Shown here: positions 16,286 through 22,856 of the stretch, piece after piece
Layout: every line of letters begins with the position of its first letter
Position numbering within the stretch: position 1 is the first letter of the stretch
DNA from: a virus
Strand: one strand, 5' to 3'
Virus record (IMG/VR): IMGVR_UViG_3300025816_000068
Location: 1-25,385 of that record
DNA length: 25,385 nucleotides
Notes under the pieces: model-generated
Seen by the model: the letters and a program-made list of their open reading frames with translations, nothing else
Told to the model about the DNA's origin: nothing
Database searches by the model: none
Position numbers and translations under genes: made by a program

Positions 16286-17941
16286 TTATTTTATTTTTTT
16301 ATGTAGGTCATATGCACGTAAATCAACTAAATTTATTTCTACTTCTTCTAAACTTTCCTCATCTCCACTATCAGTTTTTCTATAAAGATGAGATAAATTT
16401 GATTTAATTTGTGTAGTAAATTTATTTATTGTTTTTTGTGGAAATCCCAAACGATTACTAGCACTTATATCTTGTGCTCCTGACTCATTAAGATCACTTA
16501 TTGCTAAAATTGTACATTTTTTAACCCAAGTATTTGTTGTGATGTATGAAACAATTTGATGCCAATTATCTGAAGTAAGTTTTTTTATCTTACCTTCAGC
16601 TATTTTAAAGTCAACAAAAATAACCATATCACCTCTTTTATTAGCAGCTAAACCAGATTCTAATTCAAGGTGTTGTTTATAGAATGTTTTTAAATTATCG
16701 TTATTTCCATTTTCAAGTTTATATCTTGTAGGACAAAAATCTTGAAAAAACATATTTAACGAAAGTGGAGCAAGAAATACGTCTCCTCTCATTACTTTGT
16801 ATAGTTGATCCATAGTCTCTCCTTCTGACATCTCAGTAAGTTCAGGAAAGTTAGTTCTAATTAACTCATTAACCAACTTTGATACAGTACCAGCTGGTGT
16901 TCCATTTTCTGTAGTGGGATTTAATATTTGTGCTCCATCTTTAGTAGTTTCAGTTATCATGTCATCTTTAGGAACGTATATTAGTGTAATGATTCTATCA
17001 GTACCACTATGAACGGAAACATCATTAATATATTCCGTCTCTTTATCTACTAATATGATTACAGGTTTTCTAGCTATAGATAAAAATTTTCCAAACCCAT
17101 CTGCTGCAAGAGCTCTTCTACCAGGAAATTTTTTATCAAAATCTAAATATTCATCACTTCCCTCTTTAGACCTTCTAGCTTGTTTAGTTTTGTATTTTTT
17201 ACCATGTATTTCTATTTCACCGTCTACCCATTTATCACCTTCAATATCAAATAATTTTGGTTGTAATACAATCTCATAAGGTTTTTTATTTTGTTCTTCT
17301 ACACGTAAAGTAATATCCATTTTGTTTGGTAACCAATTCATTAGTATATTTTCTAAATAATGCCTAACCGTATTAATCCATTTTGAATTTGATTCCCATC
17401 TACTCACCTCAATTACATATTGTATCCAAGTTCCTTGACTTCCAATTTCATCAATAGGTACACCTAGCTTTTTCATTTGTTCATCAGAATTAAAAGTAAC
17501 ATCAACATCGTCTTCTGGTTTATTAAGTAAATCATGGTCAACATATGCCCACTCTTTGTGTTCATCTTTCTTAGCACAAACTTTAATTCCATATTTTTTA
17601 GATAGTTCTAAATTAGATAAACCTGCAAATGTACCAGTTTCACCCAATCCCCATCTTCCCATCTTTCCTTTAGGATCATGTTTATTTCCTTCACCTGCAC
17701 CAGCAGCACTTAACAAGTCGTCAACAATAGTCGGAGGCTCCATACCCCTACCTGTATTGTTTGTTTCGTATCTAGTAAATAACCATTTGCCATCATTAAG
17801 TTCTTTTAAGTCAATGATATATTTTACTTGTGTGCCATAATATGGATTTACAACTACATCTGCAAACATAACTCTATAATTTGGTTTCCTATCAGCTGAT
17901 TTTTTTTGTACAAAACCTTTTGTTGTCATTTTTCGTTTCAT
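16286..17941 (-). CDS. GHKL-type (Hsp90/MORC/MutL-like) ATPase of unknown function
   Basis: A 551-residue protein with a Bergerat ATP-binding fold near the N-terminus. D28-VVV-N32 fits the N box (normally ExxxN). NNTGRGMEPP (61-70) fits the DxGxGM box. GKMGRWGLGETGTFAGLSN (92-110) fits the Gly-rich lid. GSQGTWIQYVIEVSR (168-182) fits the later GT motif. The C-terminal ~350 residues have no recognised domain: no histidine-kinase, gyrase-cleavage or MutL endonuclease motifs are seen. It has its own sigma70 promoter and lies between queD and queE. A clamp-like DNA-binding ATPase is plausible; the link to DNA modification is inference. The ATG at 17941 has AGG 7-9 nt upstream; a second ATG follows at codon 5. 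Confidence 0.78.
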   Translation of the reverse strand: MKRKMTTKGFVQKKSADRKPNYRVMFADVVVNPYYGTQVKYIIDLKELNDGKWLFTRYETNNTGRGMEPPTIVDDLLSAAGAGEGNKHDPKGKMGRWGLGETGTFAGLSNLELSKKYGIKVCAKKDEHKEWAYVDHDLLNKPEDDVDVTFNSDEQMKKLGVPIDEIGSQGTWIQYVIEVSRWESNSKWINTVRHYLENILMNWLPNKMDITLRVEEQNKKPYEIVLQPKLFDIEGDKWVDGEIEIHGKKYKTKQARRSKEGSDEYLDFDKKFPGRRALAADGFGKFLSIARKPVIILVDKETEYINDVSVHSGTDRIITLIYVPKDDMITETTKDGAQILNPTTENGTPAGTVSKLVNELIRTNFPELTEMSEGETMDQLYKVMRGDVFLAPLSLNMFFQDFCPTRYKLENGNNDNLKTFYKQHLELESGLAANKRGDMVIFVDFKIAEGKIKKLTSDNWHQIVSYITTNTWVKKCTILAISDLNESGAQDISASNRLGFPQKTINKFTTQIKSNLSHLYRKTDSGDEESLEEVEINLVDLRAYDLHKKIK

Positions 17942-17978
17942 TTTATAACCTGTTTTATTTATTAATTTTTAATATCAT

Positions 17979-18008
17979 ATATTACGTTAAAAAACATATA
18001 TGAGTCAA
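17979..18008 (-). promoter_or_regulatory. sigma70-type promoter upstream of the GHKL ATPase
   Basis: On the minus strand, TTGACT (18003-18008) is followed after 18 nt by TAATAT (17979-17984), in the ~77-nt gap between queD and the ATPase gene. The expected transcript leader is about 30 nt and AT-rich, with AGG before the ATG. It matches other promoters in the window that share the AGTCAAG sequence at the -35 box on the plus strand. Confidence 0.6.
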
Positions 18009-18018
18009 GTACTTTTTG

Positions 18019-18459
18019 CTATTTAATATGATATTCTGCCATATTGTCTTCATGTTCCCAACATTGTACTCTAGATACAGAAGCTCTTCCATCTGTTTCT
18101 CTGTGAACAATGTCTTGTAAATACTTTGCAACTAACTCAGCAAACTTTTCACAACCAACACCATTCTCTAGAATCCGTAAATCTATAATTTCACGATTGT
18201 GCATTTCTTTAAATATCTCAAGTTCAGGATCGTCAGCTGCTATACAAGTGGTATGGTCAAACATATTCTTTAACCATTCTTTAACTCCATTACGTTTGAA
18301 ACTTCCGAAGTCAATTACCCAACCGTTCTCATCTAGTTCACCTTCGAACCAAACTTTGAAACAGAATGCATATCCATGAACTAAACTACAATGTGAATCA
18401 GCTTTCCATTGTCTGAAAGCTGTACTATAACCTATAAAGCGTTTATAACTTCTATACAC
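18019..18459 (-). CDS. queD: 6-carboxytetrahydropterin synthase-like QueD, variant zinc site
   Basis: A 146-residue protein of the QueD/PTPS family, which converts dihydroneopterin triphosphate to 6-carboxytetrahydropterin. The catalytic-cysteine region DSHCSLVHGYAF (21-32) aligns with E. coli CGRLHGHSF, so C24 is the catalytic Cys. WVIDFGSFK (47-55), MFDHT (66-70) and the C-terminal CWEHEDN are also conserved. Two of the three usual zinc His are replaced: F15 in YSTAFRQW and Y30 in HGY. H23 may substitute. The start is GTG, overlapping the previous stop (TAGTG) with GAGG 5 nt upstream. It heads the pathway genes. Confidence 0.88.
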   Translation of the reverse strand: MYRSYKRFIGYSTAFRQWKADSHCSLVHGYAFCFKVWFEGELDENGWVIDFGSFKRNGVKEWLKNMFDHTTCIAADDPELEIFKEMHNREIIDLRILENGVGCEKFAELVAKYLQDIVHRETDGRASVSRVQCWEHEDNMAEYHIK

Positions 18460-18683
18460 TATAACCTCTCTTTGATTGAATTTATTATTGTTGTATTATC
18501 TACAGGTATTTTACCAGAATAGACGACGCTACCATTTAATTGTATTTGATACTTAGCATTGCTAATGGCACCATTGATACCCATCTTATTGATTTTGACA
18601 TCTGACCATTCTTCGAGCAGTGCTCCTTTAAGACTACCAGCAGCTGCTCCGAACTCTGTATTATATATTATTGTTACTAACAT
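18459..18683 (-). CDS. SelW/Rdx-like thioredoxin-fold protein without CxxC (tentative)
   Basis: A 74-residue protein whose layout follows the small SelW/Rdx fold: strand LVTIIYNT, helix SLKGALLEEWSD, then YQIQLNGSVVYSGKIP and a final helix TTIINSIKERL. The redox CxxC (or CxxU) expected after the first strand is missing (NTEFGAA). If the fold is right it is not a thiol oxidoreductase. An AGGTTGT site precedes the ATG, and its stop overlaps queD's GTG. The assignment is weak. Confidence 0.6.
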   Translation of the reverse strand: MLVTIIYNTEFGAAAGSLKGALLEEWSDVKINKMGINGAISNAKYQIQLNGSVVYSGKIPVDNTTIINSIKERL

Positions 18684-18688
18684 ACAAC

Positions 18689-19201
18689 CTAACCATTACT
18701 GTTGTTGACAAATAAATTTGTCTTTACTATTTGTGCTTTTTGAAATTTATATGGTGATACACCTGGCGACTCTAGAATGTCTATTCGGTTTACAAACCTT
18801 TTATTCATAGTGTCTCTTACTTGATATACCCCATCTTTGTGAGAAGTACCTTTTAACAGAACGAAGTCTCCATAGTCTAACCATCCACCGTGTCGTTTCA
18901 AAAGGTTTCTACTTACCGCTATAAATCGGTACTCGCTAGCTTTGTGTACCCTAATACGCGTTCCATCCGCGAGAATGTTCGGTGTAGAATCAGTTTGATA
19001 CGAAAGTGGTTCGTACATGGTTACGGTCACGTTCAGTCCTTCTGTTTCGTACTTATACAACTTCTTTTTTAAATCAATGTTTTCACTAACAATCGATTGA
19101 AGTTGAATGTTTTTGTCTTTCAAAAAGCTCGTTGATACCCAACCATTAGTTAAGGTTATCAACGCAATGTATAATGCTAACTTCTCTTTATACATTATCA
19201 T
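18689..19201 (-). CDS. Membrane-anchored 3D/double-psi beta-barrel protein (putative cell-wall enzyme)
   Basis: A 170-residue protein. Residues 7-25 form an N-terminal membrane helix (or uncleaved signal), 28-52 a short coiled segment, and ~58-160 a 3D-type double-psi barrel: TVTMYEPLSYQTDST, GTRIRVH, FIAVSRNLLK, GGWLDYGDFVLL, GVYQVRDTMNKR and RIDIL. The Asp residues D71, D112, D130 and D141 fit the 'three Asp' pattern shared with MltA-like lytic transglycosylases. A role in wall degradation or lysis is inferred. AGGAG lies 10 nt before the ATG at 19201. The longer reading upstream to 19300 runs into the tmRNA and is rejected. Confidence 0.75.
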   Translation of the reverse strand: MIMYKEKLALYIALITLTNGWVSTSFLKDKNIQLQSIVSENIDLKKKLYKYETEGLNVTVTMYEPLSYQTDSTPNILADGTRIRVHKASEYRFIAVSRNLLKRHGGWLDYGDFVLLKGTSHKDGVYQVRDTMNKRFVNRIDILESPGVSPYKFQKAQIVKTNLFVNNSNG

Positions 19202-19247
19202 AAATAAATATCTCCTAGTTTGTTTTAAATTCAATATATTTTCCTTG

Positions 19248-19675
19248 TGGAGCTGGCGGGAGTCGAACCCGCGTCCAGTCTGTATTCTCCAAAAAGTCAT
19301 TCACAGCTTAGTTAAGTTCCTATTAGTAGTTACTTACAACGAACTTGTAACTTTACTCAGAGTTACCAACTGGTAGTTTCTTTAATCTCTAACTTCAATC
19401 CTAACTAAAGAGATGGTGTCTAACTTATTTTATGACCGAGTGTTAGACAACTCAGTAACTTAAGCCGTGTAGGCGTAAGTTGGTTGGTCATTCTGAATAG
19501 GAGTGACAAAGTTGTCAAATCCCATTTCAGCATTGGCTAAGTGCCAATCAATGTCCAACCCGGCTAACGAATTAACTTCGTCAATTAGGTTTGTGAGTCT
19601 TTTGTTACGAGACATACTCAATCTCTGCTGCACTCTATTTTCAAATAACACCTGTCGATTTCCAATTACAGCCCC
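19248..19675 (-). ncRNA. ssrA: tmRNA (ssrA), one-piece
   Basis: The 5' end GGGGCTGTAATTGGAAATCG then ACAGG and the 3' end GGACGCGGGTTCGACTCCCG then CCAGCTCC-A match bacterial tmRNA. The acceptor stem has the alanine G3-U70 pair, and CCA is not encoded (CAA follows). About 428 nt in the normal, non-permuted order. A pseudoknot-like GAGA/TCTC plus TGAGT/ACTCA arrangement lies at about 19593-19627. The tag frame ends at TAA (19460-19462) with ...QPTYAYTA, not the usual LAA. A GCC-AAT resume site at 19537 gives a 25-residue tag; an earlier resume codon nearer the pseudoknot would make it longer. It starts 6 nt after the 55-aa gene, so it is probably processed from the operon transcript. Confidence 0.93.
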
Positions 19676-19681
19676 ATATCT

Positions 19682-19849
19682 TTACCACTCTTCGGTATTG
19701 TAATTATCATATGGATTGTCTATTGCTTCTCTAATCTGATGCATCACACTATCGATTCCATCCCAATTTTCATCTACCATTGCTTCTTCTAGTCCATTTA
19801 AAATTTCTTCTAGTAGTTCATGGTAGGCTTCTGCTGTTGACATTGACAT
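19682..19849 (-). CDS. Small acidic hypothetical protein, 55 aa
   Basis: A 55-codon gene with a perfect AGGAGG ribosome site 5 nt before its ATG. The protein is helical and acidic (MSMSTAEAYHELLEEILNGL, then EEAMVDENWDGIDS) and ends NTEEW. It lies between a small membrane gene and the tmRNA. A second in-frame ATG at codon 3 is possible. No family is recognised. Confidence 0.75.
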   Translation of the reverse strand: MSMSTAEAYHELLEEILNGLEEAMVDENWDGIDSVMHQIREAIDNPYDNYNTEEW

Positions 19850-19851
19850 TT

Positions 19852-19977
19852 TTACCTCCTGTTTAAAAAAATATCTTCTATAAATAATATCATAATGATG
19901 ATACCAAGAATAAATAAAGTTACACCAAATACCAACGTAATTATAGGTATTGTAATCAAAAAGAATAGTAATCTCAC
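19852..19977 (-). CDS. Possible tiny membrane protein, 41 aa
   Basis: This frame encodes an almost entirely hydrophobic peptide (RLLFFLITIPIITLVFGVTL, then FILGIIIMILFIEDIFLNRR), consistent with one long or two short membrane helices. Its TAA lies inside the AGGAGGTAA ribosome site of the next gene, suggesting coupling. No ATG is available. A GTG at 19977 is the best start, and the frame stays open further upstream. The start is uncertain. Confidence 0.45.
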   Translation of the reverse strand: MRLLFFLITIPIITLVFGVTLFILGIIIMILFIEDIFLNRR

Positions 19978-19994
19978 AAATACTTTTAAATTAT

Positions 19995-20531
19995 CTACTT
20001 CTTCTTTTTTGGATAAACTTTTAATTTCTTAATCTCCTCATCGTTAAATTTTTCAAAATATTTTGTCTTTAATAAACCTTTATGTGCCTTACCTAATTCT
20101 TTTTTTGTAGCCACATTAATTAAAAAGTATGGTGATTTTTTTCTAGTCTCCTCACCACCTGCACTCCATTCTTCATATGGTGAAAAACAAAGAGCTTTAT
20201 ACTTTGTTGGTTTTAGAAAACCTTGTATAGTTTTTTGATAAGATTTTCTAGAAACATCTTCCCATTTTATATCTTTAGTATCTCTACATATAAATAAAGC
20301 TGAACTATATTTTGACTCAAAAAATTCTTGAAATAAATGATTCAATGAATTTACTGTAGGTTTCCAAACCCTAACCATTAATCTATCACTAAGTCTTTCA
20401 GGTTTTAAAAAAGGACATACGGGCATATCAGAAAATGCCGTATTTGGTTTTTCTAGATAATCAAAGTATTCTTCTGTTTCTAAAATCATCTGTTCGTCAC
20501 TCTTATAAAATAGTTCTAATTGATACAACAT
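19995..20531 (-). CDS. Hypothetical protein, 178 aa
   Basis: A 178-residue basic protein starting [15 protein letters not shown], whose ATG lies within the last codons of the deformylase gene (16-nt overlap). There is a [17 protein letters not shown] segment near residue 35-50, a helix with [13 protein letters not shown], and a Lys-rich tail KVYPKKKK. The three Cys (CPF, ICRD, ALCFSP) are spread out and do not form a finger. There is no membrane segment. The function is not recognised. Confidence 0.72.
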   Translation of the reverse strand: MLYQLELFYKSDEQMILETEEYFDYLEKPNTAFSDMPVCPFLKPERLSDRLMVRVWKPTVNSLNHLFQEFFESKYSSALFICRDTKDIKWEDVSRKSYQKTIQGFLKPTKYKALCFSPYEEWSAGGEETRKKSPYFLINVATKKELGKAHKGLLKTKYFEKFNDEEIKKLKVYPKKKK

Positions 20532-21157
20532 TTTTTATATTTTTTTCCACTTCCACAATGACATGGTTCATTACGACCAATTTTAGGTTTCTCTCTTCTA
20601 ATTGTAAGTTGTTGAGCTCTATCTAATATCCTCATACCATTTAGATGGTCAATTTCATGTTGAACACAAACTGATTCTAACAAGTCTGTATCAGTATCTC
20701 CAGCACCGAATGTCATATTACTTTCAATGTTATCTACTTTAACTTCTATAGTCTTATATCTTTTAGTGTGACAACCCTTTTTAGGAAAACTTAAACAACC
20801 CTCATAGTATCTTACTTCTTCTTCTTTACTAACGATTTCAGGATTGATAAGAACGATTGGCTCTTTGACGTTAACCACGGCCACTTGTGCATCAATTCCC
20901 ACTTGATTCGCTGCCAACCCAATACCGTCCCCTCTTTTGTTAAGTATCTGAAATAGTTCTGTTGCAATTTTGTATCCTTCTTCAACGGACACCTCTCTTA
21001 GTTTTTTTTGTATTAACGGATTATCTTCTTTAAAACAATTAATTATTTTTTTCATAACCTCTGTAACTCCCTCTGTATGTTTTGGTTCATACGGACACAT
21101 TAAACATCCAAGACCACAACAAGTTCCTCTGTTGATTAGATATTCTCTTGATAGCAT
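20516..21157 (-). CDS. def: Peptide deformylase with Cys-rich N-terminal and SEC-C C-terminal modules
   Basis: A 213-residue protein with three parts. Residues 1-30 carry C13-C14, C18 and C21 in [20 protein letters not shown], resembling the short DUF5522-type Cys motif. Residues ~45-180 are a deformylase with all three motifs: GIGLAANQ (78-85), EGCLS (119-123) and QHEIDH (166-171), so the metal ligands C121, H167 and H171 are present and the enzyme should remove formyl groups from new proteins. Residues 195-211 are a SEC-C zinc motif ([16 protein letters not shown]). Phage deformylases are usually minimal, so the fusion is unusual. The start overlaps the 101-aa gene stop (TAATG). Confidence 0.93.
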   Translation of the reverse strand: MLSREYLINRGTCCGLGCLMCPYEPKHTEGVTEVMKKIINCFKEDNPLIQKKLREVSVEEGYKIATELFQILNKRGDGIGLAANQVGIDAQVAVVNVKEPIVLINPEIVSKEEEVRYYEGCLSFPKKGCHTKRYKTIEVKVDNIESNMTFGAGDTDTDLLESVCVQHEIDHLNGMRILDRAQQLTIRREKPKIGRNEPCHCGSGKKYKKCCIN

Positions 21158-21462
21158 TACTTAGATTTTGCATTAAACCCTAATGTTTTATCAATGTCAA
21201 CTTCTACATTATAGTCGATTAGAGCTTTACAAGTTTCACACCAATTAGGTGTTACAGATTTATGTTTTTTATATTCCGTAAGATGTTGTTCTATATATTC
21301 TCTGACTAAATTCATATCATTAGCAACGTGTCTATATAATAATCCCAATTCACGTTTCACCTCATTTTGACCACATTCAACACAATCACCTTTTTTACCT
21401 TTTTTGGTTTTGTGTTTAAGGGCATACGAACCATCTTTACGTCTGGTTAAATTACTTTTCAT
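21157..21462 (-). CDS. Two-CxxC zinc-binding hypothetical protein, 101 aa
   Basis: A 101-residue protein with C27-x2-C30 ([10 protein letters not shown]) and C75-x2-C78 (NWCETCKAL) separated by a helical region, consistent with one zinc site joining the two ends. The N-terminus is strongly basic ([20 protein letters not shown]), suggesting nucleic-acid contact. It overlaps the 54-aa gene by 11 nt and the deformylase start by one base. The function is unknown. Confidence 0.72.
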   Translation of the reverse strand: MKSNLTRRKDGSYALKHKTKKGKKGDCVECGQNEVKRELGLLYRHVANDMNLVREYIEQHLTEYKKHKSVTPNWCETCKALIDYNVEVDIDKTLGFNAKSK

Positions 21463-21616
21463 ATATCGTGCCTTTTAGATATTGTTCAAGTAACATACGT
21501 TCTTCTTTACGCCTTATTTTATAATCTTCGTAAGTTTCATTTTCTAAACGTGAGTCACCTTTTAGTTTTGGACTAACCTTAAACCGTTTAGGTTCTTTTT
21601 TCTTTTCACTAAACAT
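21452..21616 (-). CDS. Small basic helical protein, 54 aa
   Basis: A 54-residue protein (MFSEKKKEPKRFKVSPKLKG at the start) with a helical charged tail (YEDYKIRRKEERMLLEQYLK). I start at 21616 because GGAGATAATACTA precedes this ATG and the upstream part of the open frame is used by the 45-aa gene. Start and previous stop overlap as ATGTTTAG. The function is unknown. Confidence 0.68.
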   Translation of the reverse strand: MFSEKKKEPKRFKVSPKLKGDSRLENETYEDYKIRRKEERMLLEQYLKGTIYEK

Positions 21617-21746
21617 TAGTATTATCTCCAACTTTTTCACGGTAAAGTTTAGCATCGTTATCATCACGTGCAAGAAACCTTGTTCCATCTGTTAAGGTGT
21701 ATTGTTTATAATCACCCCATATTTTATCTGTTTTTTTCTTAGACAT
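21609..21746 (-). CDS. Small hypothetical protein, 45 aa
   Basis: A 45-codon gene: MSKKKTDKIWGDYKQYTLTD, then GTRFLARDDNDAKLYREKVG and DNTNV. GGAG lies 9 nt before the ATG. It begins 2 nt before the end of the preceding gene and overlaps the following gene by 8 nt, so it fits the operon. The GTRFLARDDNDAK segment suggests a short strand-helix fold. No family is recognised. Confidence 0.68.
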   Translation of the reverse strand: MSKKKTDKIWGDYKQYTLTDGTRFLARDDNDAKLYREKVGDNTNV

Positions 21747-21747
21747 A

Positions 21748-22164
21748 TTAGTCTTCTCCAAATTGGTGGTTTAAAAAATCTTTTTGTTTTTGAACAGCTT
21801 TCTTGAGAGCTGCTCTCTTCTCTTTTTCCCTAGCTAATAAAATCTCTTCTTTAGACCTACGTTTAGTTTTTTTCCTTACAACAGGTTTAACTTTAGTGGG
21901 TGGTAAAGTACCCTTTAACTTTTTTTGTTCCTTACCCTTATGAAACACATTACCATCTTTATCTACGAACTCATTCATAAAATGCCATCCAGCAGGTCTG
22001 CCAGTTGATACTTTTTGTACAGGTTCTGATGGCATTCCTACCATACCCATCACACATACAGAACACGTTGATTTAACTGCCGATTCTCCACAGTTTTCTA
22101 CTAGTCTACCACATTTACTACATGGTAGAGTTATATATGAATTTACGTTATTTTTACTTCCCAT
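21748..22164 (-). CDS. Zinc-ribbon protein with basic tail, 138 aa
   Basis: A 138-residue protein. C15-x2-C18 (LPCSKCGRL) and C34-x2-C37 (TCSVCVMG) make a zinc ribbon, with C25 between them. A central GRPAGWHFMNEFVDKDGNVF segment and KLKGTLPPTKVKP follow; this style of sequence is known to me from T4-like marine phages. The C-terminal 45 residues are Lys/Arg-rich and helical. A nucleic-acid-binding role is inferred. It overlaps the SWIM-finger gene by 11 nt. Confidence 0.75.
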   Translation of the reverse strand: MGSKNNVNSYITLPCSKCGRLVENCGESAVKSTCSVCVMGMVGMPSEPVQKVSTGRPAGWHFMNEFVDKDGNVFHKGKEQKKLKGTLPPTKVKPVVRKKTKRRSKEEILLAREKEKRAALKKAVQKQKDFLNHQFGED

Positions 22165-22390
22165 TTTTTATTCCTTTTTTTAAACCAAATGAATTACTTA
22201 ATTCTGTTATATGTCTACACTTACGTCTATAAGTATAACCTAGACAATTACAGTTATATTTTCTGTGGTCTGGATCCCATTCTACTGTGTAATGTTTACC
22301 CTTAGAACCATCGACACGCCATTGATTACGTATCATGATTTCACCATCAAATTTTGTCATGACTAAATCTACTAATTGTTGATTAGTCAT
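22154..22390 (-). CDS. SWIM zinc-finger protein, 78 aa
   Basis: A 78-residue protein with the CxCx8CxH SWIM pattern: C47, C49, C58 and H60 in YNCNCLGYTYRRKCRHITEL. The preceding strand region WRVDGSKGKHYTVEWDPDHR fits the usual SWIM lead-in. SWIM fingers bind DNA or protein and often occur with recombination or transposase partners. Here the finger stands alone, so it may act as an adaptor. Its start overlaps the end of the 58-aa gene by 8 nt. Confidence 0.8.
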   Translation of the reverse strand: MTNQQLVDLVMTKFDGEIMIRNQWRVDGSKGKHYTVEWDPDHRKYNCNCLGYTYRRKCRHITELSNSFGLKKGIKNGK

Positions 22391-22559
22391 TTAACATAAC
22401 CTTTTCAATTTCAGATTTAAGACTATACAACTCATCTTTCGCACAATCAATATAGTATAGTGAATCACTATTGATTTCACCTTCATGACCTGTGTTGTAA
22501 GCGTCTACTAACCCATCCTCAATAAGTTCTAACTTGAGTAATATTTCTTTATACTCCAT
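22383..22559 (-). CDS. Small acidic hypothetical protein, 58 aa
   Basis: A 58-residue protein (MEYKEILLKLELIEDGLVDA at the start) with two predicted acidic helices; it ends EIEKVMLND. GGAGATAACTT precedes the ATG, and the stop overlaps the SWIM gene's start. It lies 3 nt after the 92-aa gene stop. The function is unknown. Confidence 0.7.
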   Translation of the reverse strand: MEYKEILLKLELIEDGLVDAYNTGHEGEINSDSLYYIDCAKDELYSLKSEIEKVMLND

Positions 22560-22562
22560 AAG

Positions 22563-22841
22563 TTATCTCCATACACCAGCTAATTGAGAAATTGGAACAT
22601 CCCTATCCAAATCAATCTCTGAATCATAATCAGAATCTTGTTGACCTAACATAATCTTATCATAGTCACTCATCAACTCACCCATTAACTTATCCCTACC
22701 ATTAGGCCCCATCCAATTAGTCCTATGAAACTTACCATCAACCGTTAACTCCACAACCTTAATCTTGTTGTGTAATGATGAGTAGCAATACTCAGCTATA
22801 ATCTCTGAACCACTCCATACTGTTTTATAAATGTATGTCAT
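22563..22841 (-). CDS. Hypothetical protein, 92 aa
   Basis: A 92-residue protein whose N-terminal half is strand-rich (TYIYKTVWSGSEIIAEYCYS, then KIKVVELTVDGKFHRTNW). The second half is acidic (QQDSDYDSEIDLDRDV). A good AAGGAGAATAA ribosome site lies before the ATG. There is no known motif. Confidence 0.7.
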   Translation of the reverse strand: MTYIYKTVWSGSEIIAEYCYSSLHNKIKVVELTVDGKFHRTNWMGPNGRDKLMGELMSDYDKIMLGQQDSDYDSEIDLDRDVPISQLAGVWR

Positions 22842-22856
22842 TTATTCTCCTTTTTA

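Noticed and set aside
16225-16407. Plus-strand frame over the queE promoter and 3' end of the GHKL gene
   Set aside because: It is a low-complexity shadow frame with no ribosome site. Minus-strand genes explain the region.
19203-19300. N-terminal extension of the 3D-domain protein to 19300
   Set aside because: It reads into the 3' tRNA-like end of the tmRNA. The ATG at 19201 has an AGGAG site upstream and begins a clear membrane helix.
19460-19703. Open frames on both strands across the tmRNA (63 aa minus, 66 and 89 aa plus)
   Set aside because: The region is explained by the tmRNA. The minus frame is only the tag frame extended upstream, and the plus frames have no ribosome sites.
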